Source: Bacteroidota bacterium
Lineage (GTDB): Bacteria > Bacteroidota > Ignavibacteria > Tepidaquicellales > Tepidaquicellaceae
DNA length: 7,508 nt
Direction: 5' to 3'
NCBI GenBank assembly: GCA_003519545.1
Contig: DOWN01000214.1
Coordinates: forward strand, 322 to 7,829
A model generated the notes under the pieces. The model saw nothing but the letters and a program-made list of their open reading frames with translations. It searched no databases and was not told the DNA's origin. A program made the translations under genes and the position numbers. Below, piece after piece: positions 1 through 5,939 of this stretch. Position 1 is the stretch's first letter, and every line of letters begins with the position of its first letter.

Positions 1-2
1 AC

Positions 3-1211
3 AAATCTCTTGAAGATTTTTTTGCTGTCGAATTTATTTTTAATAACGAATATTATTACAGATTTTCTTTGATATCTAAATTGAATTACAACGGACTAAA
101 CAAACAAATAGAAAAGCAATATGATATTTATAAAAAGAAAAGTATCGGAATGTATGAAGATCAAAATTTATATTATCAGCTCTATATGATGGATACAATG
201 TTGCTTGCGGCTTTAGCAATGCAGGGTAGGTATGATAGAATTCTTGAATTGATGATTTCTCAAAGTGAAAACATCAGCAAATTATTTATAGGTTTATCTA
301 ATTATTTTTTAAACAGTTTTAAAGTAAGAGATCTTGAGCAAGTTTACCCTGATAAAAAGTTATTATTGAATCTGCTGATCAAAAATATTGATTTTGATAA
401 AGTTCTTGTTGAATTTAAGAATTACAACGCAGATAAAAAAACAAAATTAAATTTATATATACTTGCTTTGCTATCAGAAGCAAAAGAGAAAGAGAAATTT
501 ATAGTTCCATTAATACATACTTACAAAGAAATTTATCCGGAGTTAAACAAAGGGGAGAGAACACTTTTTTATACTATGATAAATAATTTTATCAGCGGTA
601 AAACAAGAGATAAGTTTATAAATGAAATGTTTGATTTAATTAAATTTGTTACGTCAAAGAAAACACTTGTGACGACTGGTTTCAAACATTTTAATATTCA
701 AAACTTCAAAATGTCAATTTTAATTTCTCTCAGAGTTAAAGATATAAAATGGGCAAAGGAATTTTATATTTCTCATTTAAAGTATTTGAATGAAACTGAG
801 CAGGAGATAGCGAAAGGTTTTGCTTTGGCTTTTTTATATAATGCCGACGGCGAATATGAAAAATCAAACGAAGAAATTTTAAAAATTAAATCTGATAATG
901 ATTTTATGAACTATGATTTAAGAACTTTGCAATTAAAAAATTATTATGAATTATCATTTAAAAAACCTGAGTATATAGAAAATTTAATTCATGGAGTTAA
1001 CGCATTAAATAATTATTTGATTACGAATAAAAAAGTTTCAGTAAGAATTATTGAATCGGGTAAAGATTTTAAAAAGGGAATAAAATTATTACTTAAATAT
1101 GTAAAAAGTGATAGTAAGGAGCGTGAAGATATGAAGTTTGAACTTACTAAAATGTATAGCCAAATAAGAAATTACTGGATTAAGGAAAAAATTGAAGTGT
1201 TAATAAATTAA
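3..1211 (+). CDS. Hypothetical helical protein, 5' end outside window
   Basis: I do not recognise this protein. The reading frame is open from base 3, giving 402 visible residues before TAA at 1209-1211. A TTG at 69 is a poor start because the 22 codons before it are coding-like (Lys-Ser-Leu-Glu-Asp-Phe-Phe at the edge) and no Shine-Dalgarno sequence precedes it; the real start is therefore probably off-window. The sequence is rich in Leu, Ile, Lys, Glu and Tyr, has very few prolines and no visible membrane segment or signal peptide in the part shown. It reads as stacked amphipathic helices. Two stretches look TPR-like, with a small residue and Gly-x-Tyr turn: visible residues about 67-84 (LAMQGRYDRILEL) and about 273-294 (FLYNADGEYEKSNEEIL). 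No catalytic motif is apparent. A solenoid or scaffold role is only a guess. It converges on pntB, with the two stop codons overlapping inside TTAA. Confidence 0.75.
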   Translation, partial: KSLEDFFAVEFIFNNEYYYRFSLISKLNYNGLNKQIEKQYDIYKKKSIGMYEDQNLYYQLYMMDTMLLAALAMQGRYDRILELMISQSENISKLFIGLSNYFLNSFKVRDLEQVYPDKKLLLNLLIKNIDFDKVLVEFKNYNADKKTKLNLYILALLSEAKEKEKFIVPLIHTYKEIYPELNKGERTLFYTMINNFISGKTRDKFINEMFDLIKFVTSKKTLVTTGFKHFNIQNFKMSILISLRVKDIKWAKEFYISHLKYLNETEQEIAKGFALAFLYNADGEYEKSNEEILKIKSDNDFMNYDLRTLQLKNYYELSFKKPEYIENLIHGVNALNNYLITNKKVSVRIIESGKDFKKGIKLLLKYVKSDSKEREDMKFELTKMYSQIRNYWIKEKIEVLIN

Positions 1212-2605
1212 AGAGTTTTAATTTCGTTGACAAGTTGGCCGAGAACTTTTTTAGAATCACCAAAAAGCATTTTTGTTTTATCATTGTAAAATAATTCATT
1301 ATCAATGCCCGCATACCCGGCACTCATAGAACGTTTATTTACAATTATATTTTTTGCATTAATTACTTCAAGAATCGGCATACCGTAAATCGGAGAAGAA
1401 GGGTCTGTAAGTGCGGCAGGATTAACTACATCATTAGCACCGAGAATTAGAACAACATCAGTTTTAACAAACTCAGGATTAATTTCATCCATTTCCAATA
1501 ATTTATCATACGATACATCTGCTTCGGCAAGCAGAACATTCATATGCCCTGGCATTCTGCCAGCGACCGGATGAATCGCATATTTTACTTCAACTCCTTT
1601 TTCTTCCAAAAGTTGCTCAAGTTCTTTACAAGTATGCTGTGCCTGTGCAACCGCAAGACCATAACCCGGAACGATAACAACTGATTTAGAATAACTCATC
1701 AATACAGCAGTATCCTGAATTGAAATTTCTTTGATAGAACCCGTTGTAGTTTTTGCTCCTGAACTGACAGCGCTCGCATTCCAAGTTCCAATCACTACAT
1801 TCCATAGTGATCTGTTCATTGCTTTACACATCAGGATAGTAAGTATAGTACCGGATGAGCCAACTAAAATACCTCCGGTTAGCATTACTTGATTATCATA
1901 TAAGAAACCTCCGAGAGCTGCTGCAATTCCAGTAAAGGAATTTAACAAAGAAATTACAACAGGCATATCAGCACCACCAATCGGGAAAACAAAAAATAAA
2001 CCGTAAACAATTGACAGGAATGTAATTATAAATAAAAAGGAAAGATCATGACTGATACCAGCAACAGGAATTATTAACATGATTAAAATGATAAGAAGAA
2101 AAACTAAATTAATAAACTGATGGAACGGAAAATGAAAATCTTTTATTTTACCTTCAAGTTTTCCATAAGCAATGATACTGCCGGAGAAAGATACAGATCC
2201 GATAACCAAGCCGGCTAAAATTATTAATAATCTAACATTAAACGAATCAGAAAATTGTTCATCCGGAAAATGTAAATATTCAAGAAAAGAAATTATAGCG
2301 ACACACAATGCACCGAGACCATTAAAAAGAGAAACCATCTGAGGCATTGCCGTCATTTGAACTTTTTTAGCGGCTACAACACCTGCTAAAGTTCCTACGG
2401 CTATACCACCAAAAATCCAAACATAATTTCCCAGTGGTTTACCTGCAGGTGATTCATACAAAAAAATGGTGGTAAAAATTGCCAATGTCATTCCGGCAGC
2501 AGCGATGAGATTTCCTTTTCGAGCTGATTCAGGATTTGAAAGCATTTTCAATCCGAGAATGAAAGTAACAGAAGAAATTAAATATGAAATTTCGAGAATA
2601 TTCAA
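1208..2605 (-). CDS. pntB: NAD(P) transhydrogenase subunit beta
   Basis: This is the beta subunit of proton-translocating transhydrogenase, an inner-membrane enzyme that uses the proton gradient to drive hydride transfer from NADH to NADP+. At 465 residues it matches the usual length (about 460). Residues 1-285 form the membrane domain with many hydrophobic helices. It contains the family motifs GGADMPVVISLLNS (210-223) and KAMNRS (261-266). Residues about 300-465 form the NADP(H)-binding domain III: GYGLAVAQAQ (314-323), HPVAGRMPGHMNVLLAEA (345-362), GANDVVNP (389-396) and NKRSMSAGYAGID (423-435). The proton-channel histidine of the E. coli beta subunit (His91) is replaced by Asn95 here. The start is TTG at 2605-2603: an in-frame TAA lies 15 nt upstream with no ATG or GTG between, and the N-terminus aligns in length with homologues. 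It begins 2 nt after the pntAB stop and ends the operon. Confidence 0.97.
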   Translation of the reverse strand: MNILEISYLISSVTFILGLKMLSNPESARKGNLIAAAGMTLAIFTTIFLYESPAGKPLGNYVWIFGGIAVGTLAGVVAAKKVQMTAMPQMVSLFNGLGALCVAIISFLEYLHFPDEQFSDSFNVRLLIILAGLVIGSVSFSGSIIAYGKLEGKIKDFHFPFHQFINLVFLLIILIMLIIPVAGISHDLSFLFIITFLSIVYGLFFVFPIGGADMPVVISLLNSFTGIAAALGGFLYDNQVMLTGGILVGSSGTILTILMCKAMNRSLWNVVIGTWNASAVSSGAKTTTGSIKEISIQDTAVLMSYSKSVVIVPGYGLAVAQAQHTCKELEQLLEEKGVEVKYAIHPVAGRMPGHMNVLLAEADVSYDKLLEMDEINPEFVKTDVVLILGANDVVNPAALTDPSSPIYGMPILEVINAKNIIVNKRSMSAGYAGIDNELFYNDKTKMLFGDSKKVLGQLVNEIKTL

Positions 2606-2607
2606 TT

Positions 2608-2919
2608 TTATTTTTTCTTTTTAAACATTTCCAACATTCTATCTGTAACAACAAAACCACCGACAACATTTAAAGTACCAAAAACAACAGCAAGAAATCC
2701 AAGAATCAACGATACAATATCGTTGCTATCCGCAAGCCCCATTACAATTATTGCTCCGATAATAACAACACCATGAATAGCATTTGCACCTGACATTAAA
2801 GGAGTATGAAGTATTGATGGAACTTTAGAAATTACTTCAATGCCAAGGAAAATTGAAAGAATGATAATATAAATTGCATCAATATTAGAGCTAAGAAAAT
2901 TAATAATATTTTCTATCAT
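2608..2919 (-). CDS. pntAB: NAD(P) transhydrogenase subunit alpha-2 (small membrane subunit)
   Basis: This is the 103-residue membrane part of the alpha subunit, encoded separately as in three-subunit transhydrogenases (for example Thermus or Rhodospirillum); in E. coli it is fused to the soluble NAD(H) domain. Three hydrophobic segments lie at about residues 12-30, 47-63 and 67-92. Family signatures are HTPLMSGANAIHG (38-50) and the C-terminal GGFVVTDRMLEMFKKK. Its membrane helices pack with those of PntB to form the proton channel. His49 in the AIHG motif is absent from the E. coli protein, which has Ser there. It probably carries the channel histidine in this type of enzyme. The ATG at 2919-2917 overlaps the pntAA stop as ATGA, a usual sign of translational coupling and equal subunit production. 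No Shine-Dalgarno sequence is visible. The stop is 2 nt before pntB. Confidence 0.96.
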   Translation of the reverse strand: MIENIINFLSSNIDAIYIIILSIFLGIEVISKVPSILHTPLMSGANAIHGVVIIGAIIVMGLADSNDIVSLILGFLAVVFGTLNVVGGFVVTDRMLEMFKKKK

Positions 2920-4013
2920 AAATTTTTTAAAATTTGTCCATTATGAGTAATACAGGAAGCACTTATAATTTCGTCATCAAAATTCAAATTAATTAAACCG
3001 TCATTTAAAAATAATTTAACAAAGTTAAAATAATTTTTTGCGAGTAATTTGGAAGAATCTTTAGGTAAAAGAGAAGCAAGATTTGAATTTCCTATAATTG
3101 TTACACCATTATGATTTACAGTTTCGTTATTTATTGTAAGTTCACAATTACCACCTGTGGAAGCTGCTAAATCAATAATTACAGAACCTTTTTTCATTTG
3201 ATTTACTGTATCTTTAAAAATAAGGAGAGGTGCATTTTGATTGGGAATTTGCGCCGTTGTAATTATAACATCAGATTTCAAAGAATGATTATGAATCATC
3301 TCAGTTTGTTTTTTTAAAAAATCTTCAGACTGAGCAATTGCATATCCACCTGCTTCTTTATCTTCCTTTGCACCTTCGACTTTAATAAACTTAGCACCGA
3401 GACTTTTAACTTCTTCTTCAACGGCAGAACGTGTATCAAAAACTTCAACAACAGCACCTAATCTTCTTGCTGTTGCAATTGCCTGTAAGCCGGCAACACC
3501 GGCACCGATAATCAAAACTTTAGAGGGAGGAATACTTCCCGCGGCAGTTGTAAGCATAGGGAAATAAGATGGCAAATGATTAGCGGCCATTAATACTGCT
3601 TTATACCCTGCAATATTTGCCTGAGATGATAATACATCCATAATCTGTGCACGAGTAGTTCTCGGAAGGTATTCCAATGAAAAAGAAGTAATTTTTTTAT
3701 CGTTAATTAAAGATATTAAATTTTTGTTTTGTACCGGTTTCAGAATACCGATTAAGACTGATTCATTTTTTAATTTAGAAATTATAACTTCATCAGGCAT
3801 ATCCACACAAAGAGTAATTTCAGAATTAACAAGTTCATTTAAATCAGAAATTTTTCCACCTGCTTTAATGAAATCTTCGTCTGACTGAAAAGAATTAAAT
3901 CCAGCATCTTTTTGAATAAGGACATCTGATTTCAGAGAGATATATGATTTGATAATCTCAGAAGAGAGAGGGATTCGATTATCATTAATTTCTTTTAGAA
4001 CGAAGATATTCAA
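2916..4013 (-). CDS. pntAA: NAD(P) transhydrogenase subunit alpha-1 (NAD(H)-binding)
   Basis: This is the soluble NAD(H)-binding domain I of transhydrogenase (365 residues, usual for the separate alpha-1 subunit), which sits on the cytoplasmic face and hands hydride to the NADP domain of PntB. The fold resembles alanine dehydrogenase. Visible motifs: the N-terminal KEIndnRIPLS region (7-17); LPRTTRAQIMDVLSS (116-130); the Rossmann loop IIGAGVAGLQA (168-178); the adenosine-ribose-binding end FDTR (192-195); the mobile-loop AGGYA (221-225); ITTAQIPNQNAP (251-262); and VIIDLAASTGGNCE (278-291). Arg118, Gln123, Asp126 and Ser129 correspond to the Arg127, Gln132, Asp135 and Ser138 active-site set of the R. 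rubrum protein, so the subunit looks intact. The start is TTG at 4013-4011: an in-frame TAA lies nine bases upstream with no ATG or GTG between, and the N-terminus matches the family. There is a 13 nt gap after the rhomboid gene and no clear Shine-Dalgarno sequence. Confidence 0.96.
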   Translation of the reverse strand: MNIFVLKEINDNRIPLSSEIIKSYISLKSDVLIQKDAGFNSFQSDEDFIKAGGKISDLNELVNSEITLCVDMPDEVIISKLKNESVLIGILKPVQNKNLISLINDKKITSFSLEYLPRTTRAQIMDVLSSQANIAGYKAVLMAANHLPSYFPMLTTAAGSIPPSKVLIIGAGVAGLQAIATARRLGAVVEVFDTRSAVEEEVKSLGAKFIKVEGAKEDKEAGGYAIAQSEDFLKKQTEMIHNHSLKSDVIITTAQIPNQNAPLLIFKDTVNQMKKGSVIIDLAASTGGNCELTINNETVNHNGVTIIGNSNLASLLPKDSSKLLAKNYFNFVKLFLNDGLINLNFDDEIISASCITHNGQILKNL

Positions 4014-4026
4014 TATTAATTTTTAA

Positions 4027-4650
4027 TTAAGAAAAATGACTTAAAAAAATTTGCATAGCACCGGGAATAAAAAAAAGTGTAAATAAAAAACCTGCTGCTG
4101 CACCTCCGAGATGTGCTTCGTGTCCTATATTCCCGAGTTTACTTTTCATCCCATAAATTGAAAATGCAATCCATAACACAGCAAATAACCATGCAGGCAT
4201 CGGGAAAAATAAAACAAAAATTGTGCTTGTCGGTGAATAAATTATATAAGAAAAAACCACACCGGAAACTGCACCTGAAGCACCAACCGCGACATAATTA
4301 GGGTCTTTATAATGCAATAGCACTGTAAACAAAGAACCTACAAGTAACGAAACAAAATAAACAGATAAAAAAATTAAACTACCATTTAAAAATCCGAATT
4401 GAGAATTCCAAAATTGTTCAAGCGTTAGTCCGAAAGAAAATAAAGCAAGCATATTAAAAAATAAATGCGGAAGATTTGCATGAAGAAACGCAGATGTGAT
4501 AATCTGATAAACGGATTTATTATAAACAATCTGATAAGGCCACTCGGCGAATTTAGTAAAATAAATAGGGTTAGAGTATAAAGCCCAGAGAGAGATTGCA
4601 ACATTAGCAAAAATCAAAGTAATCGTTACAGGAGAATCAGTTAAAGACAT
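4027..4650 (-). CDS. Rhomboid family intramembrane serine protease
   Basis: This is a 207-residue polytopic membrane protein of the compact bacterial rhomboid type, which cleaves substrate transmembrane helices within the inner membrane. The catalytic features are all visible: HLFFNM (62-67), with His62 and Asn66 shaping the oxyanion site; GASGAVSG (123-130), with nucleophile Ser125; and GHEAHLGGAAAGF (176-188), with His180 as the likely dyad partner. About six hydrophobic segments are present, at roughly residues 8-25, 50-75, 90-112, 120-140, 143-167 and 178-200. Short hydrophilic ends leave no room for an extra soluble domain. The ATG at 4650-4648 lies 6 nt after the pyrD stop and the stop is 13 nt before pntAA, so it is probably cotranscribed with both. 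No Shine-Dalgarno sequence is seen. The substrate is unknown; nothing in the sequence links it mechanistically to pyrimidine or NADPH metabolism. Confidence 0.93.
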   Translation of the reverse strand: MSLTDSPVTITLIFANVAISLWALYSNPIYFTKFAEWPYQIVYNKSVYQIITSAFLHANLPHLFFNMLALFSFGLTLEQFWNSQFGFLNGSLIFLSVYFVSLLVGSLFTVLLHYKDPNYVAVGASGAVSGVVFSYIIYSPTSTIFVLFFPMPAWLFAVLWIAFSIYGMKSKLGNIGHEAHLGGAAAGFLFTLFFIPGAMQIFLSHFS

Positions 4651-4656
4651 ATTAGA

Positions 4657-5676
4657 TTAATAGATTAAAATTTTTTTAATTATTGAAGGACCTTCATAAA
4701 TAAAACCGGTATAAATCTGAACTAATCCGGCACCTAATTTACATTTATCATTAAAATCATTTTTCGAAAACACACCACCGACTCCTATCAAATTTAACTC
4801 CTTATTTTGATATTTTAAATTTAAATCATTAAGTTCATTAAGAATTTTATCTGAATGATGTTTCAATGGTTTTCCGCTTAATCCACCTTCTTGTATTGGA
4901 TCAATTTTCAAATTCTCTCTTGATACAGTTGTGTTTGTAGCAATTACTCCTGAAAGTTTATATAAATTAACTATTTCATAAATAGCAGATAATTCTTCAG
5001 TTTCTAAATCAGGTGCAATTTTCAAAAAGACCGGTTTGAGAATTTTATTCAACTCCCGGTTTTTATTTTGAATTTCGGATAGTAACTGAGAAAGATAAGA
5101 TTTATTCTGTAAATCTCTCAATGATTTTGTATTTGGAGAGGAAATATTAACAGTAAAATAATCTGCGACATCATTAAGCATAGAAAAACATTTTACATAA
5201 TCATCGGAAGCTTTATCAATCGGAGTATCTTTATTTTTTCCGATATTAACACCAATAATCAATCCGTTTTTTAATAAAGGTTTTGCTTTTAAAATATTTG
5301 ATCTGACTTCTATAGCACCCTTATTATTAAAACCTAATCTGTTTATTAAAGCATAATCACCCTGTAAACGGAAAATTCTTGGTTTAGGATTTCCGGGTTG
5401 AGGCAAAGGAGTAACAGTTCCAACTTCAATATGAGAAAAACCAATTGCATCCCAGAATCTTATGGCGACACCGTTTTTATCAAATCCTGCCGCGAGTCCT
5501 AATTTATGATTAAATTTTAATCCCGCAATAGAAACATTATTTTTTATTTTTGGATTATAAATAGCGGAAAATATGGGAAGAAGAAAATTGAATTTAGAAA
5601 TTAAAAATAAAACGAAGTTATGAATTGATTCGGCATCAAATAAAAAAAATACAGGTCTGATAAAAAATTTATACAA
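4657..5676 (-). CDS. pyrD: Dihydroorotate dehydrogenase (quinone), class 2
   Basis: It oxidises dihydroorotate to orotate, the fourth step of de novo pyrimidine synthesis, passing electrons through FMN to membrane quinone. Its 339 residues match class 2 enzymes (E. coli 336). Residues 1-40 are the class 2 N-terminal helical extension that attaches to the inner membrane and forms the quinone tunnel; a beta/alpha barrel follows. Motifs: AAGFDKNG (62-69), EVGTVTPLPQPGNPKPRIFR (84-103), LINRLGFNN (110-118), GVNIGKNKDTP (142-152), NISSPNTKSLRDLQ (177-190) with catalytic base Ser180 (serine marks class 2), LKIAPDL (218-224) with Lys219, ATNTT (246-250), GVGGVFS (298-304) and YTGFIYEGP (322-330). 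The start is TTG at 5676-5674: an in-frame TGA lies two codons upstream, no ATG or GTG intervenes, and the N-terminus matches the family. GAG lies 5 nt ahead, a weak ribosome site. It is the first gene of the operon. Confidence 0.97.
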   Translation of the reverse strand: MYKFFIRPVFFLFDAESIHNFVLFLISKFNFLLPIFSAIYNPKIKNNVSIAGLKFNHKLGLAAGFDKNGVAIRFWDAIGFSHIEVGTVTPLPQPGNPKPRIFRLQGDYALINRLGFNNKGAIEVRSNILKAKPLLKNGLIIGVNIGKNKDTPIDKASDDYVKCFSMLNDVADYFTVNISSPNTKSLRDLQNKSYLSQLLSEIQNKNRELNKILKPVFLKIAPDLETEELSAIYEIVNLYKLSGVIATNTTVSRENLKIDPIQEGGLSGKPLKHHSDKILNELNDLNLKYQNKELNLIGVGGVFSKNDFNDKCKLGAGLVQIYTGFIYEGPSIIKKILIY

Positions 5677-5716
5677 ATTTTCTCAATTTTTACAAATATG
5701 TATATCTTTTAGAAAT

Positions 5717-5747
5717 AAAAAAACCCTGAATGAAATTCAGGGTTTTT
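5717..5747 (-). terminator. Intrinsic terminator after tRNA-Pro, possibly bidirectional
   Basis: The arms CCCTGAAT (5724-5731) and ATTCAGGG (5735-5742) form a perfect 8-bp stem with a GAA loop. Seven A (5717-5723) and five T (5743-5747) flank it, which extend the pairing. Read on the minus strand the hairpin follows the tRNA 3' end by about 20 nt and is followed by seven U, so it should end the tRNA transcript before pyrD. Read on the plus strand it is followed by five U, so it may also stop antisense transcription coming from pyrD. Confidence 0.88.
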
Positions 5748-5761
5748 ACCGGTTTTGAAAG

Positions 5762-5836
5762 TCGGAGCGGCAAGATTCGAACTTGCGACCTCCAGATCCC
5801 AAATCTGGCGCGATAACCGGGCTACGCTACGCTCCG
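5762..5836 (-). tRNA. tRNA-Pro (anticodon UGG)
   Basis: The complementary strand folds as a complete cloverleaf of 75 nt. The acceptor arms CGGAGCG and CGCTCCG pair over 7 bp, with discriminator A at 5762. The D arm is GCG...CGC, and the anticodon stem CCAGA/TCTGG encloses loop TTTGGGA, giving anticodon TGG. The variable loop is short (AGGTC), and the T arm is GCAAG-TTCGAAT-CTTGC. The UGG anticodon reads CCA and, by wobble, other proline codons. The 3' CCA is not encoded (CTT follows the discriminator), so it must be added by a nucleotidyltransferase. It is a single gene, separated from pyrD by a terminator and divergent from the downstream secreted-protein gene. Confidence 0.97.
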
Positions 5837-5851
5837 TTTTTTAAGGAATTG

Positions 5852-5877
5852 TAAAAATACCAAAAATAGTATTTTTA
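5852..5877. repeat. Perfect inverted repeat in divergent intergenic region
   Basis: TAAAAATAC (5852-5860) and GTATTTTTA (5869-5877) are perfect 9-nt complements separated by 8 nt (CAAAAATA). The element lies between tRNA-Pro and the secreted-protein gene and covers most of the candidate tRNA promoter. Arms in such AT-rich DNA may arise by chance. An operator is possible but unproven. Confidence 0.45.
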
Positions 5878-5882
5878 AACAA
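5854..5882 (-). promoter_or_regulatory. Candidate sigma-70-type promoter for tRNA-Pro
   Basis: Read on the minus strand, TTGTTT (5882-5877) and TATTTT (5859-5854) are separated by exactly 17 bp. This resembles -35 and -10 elements and would start transcription near 5847, about 10 nt before the mature tRNA 5' end. The region is very AT-rich, so chance matches are easy, but spacing and position are both sensible. An overlapping TATTTTTG (5868-5861) also fits the TAnnTTTG -7 element known from Bacteroidetes, without a good upstream partner. Confidence 0.4.
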
Positions 5883-5928
5883 TGAAATTTATAGTAAATT
5901 TAGTATTCTAATAAACTAAAATTCAAAC

Positions 5929-5933
5929 AGGAG
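5929..5933 (+). promoter_or_regulatory. Shine-Dalgarno sequence of the secreted-protein gene
   Basis: AGGAG stands 6 nt before the ATG at 5940 and fixes that start. It is the only strong Shine-Dalgarno sequence in the window; the genes of the minus-strand operon have weak or no such site. Confidence 0.8.
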
Positions 5934-5939
5934 TAAAAA

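Noticed and set aside
69..71. TTG as the start of the first plus-strand gene
   Set aside because: The frame is open and coding-like back to base 3, with no Shine-Dalgarno sequence before the TTG. The start is more likely outside the window.
2320..2325. Loss of the channel histidine in PntB as evidence of a broken enzyme
   Set aside because: All nucleotide-binding and membrane motifs are intact across the three subunits, and a histidine appears in the alpha-2 membrane helix, so relocation explains it better than decay.
4113..4301. A 62-residue plus-strand open frame
   Set aside because: It lies wholly antisense inside the rhomboid gene, is Lys/Gln/His-rich with no recognisable motif, and has no ribosome-binding signal. 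It is a shadow of the real gene.
4425..4610. A 61-residue minus-strand open frame
   Set aside because: It is in another frame within the rhomboid gene, and its hydrophobic Leu/Ile content follows from the membrane-protein codons of the true frame.
5699..5704. TATACA on the minus strand as a -10 element for pyrD
   Set aside because: It is placed plausibly about 23 nt before the TTG start, but no acceptable -35 or Bacteroidetes-type TTTG partner lies at the right distance, and the region is too AT-rich to trust a single hexamer.
5748..5761. An encoded CCA end for the tRNA
   Set aside because: On the minus strand the bases after the discriminator read CTTTCA rather than CCA, so the CCA end is not encoded.
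5884..5928. A promoter for the secreted-protein gene
   Set aside because: Several TAnnnT hexamers (TATAGT at 5890, TATTCT at 5904) occur but none has a recognisable upstream partner, so no specific promoter can be supported.
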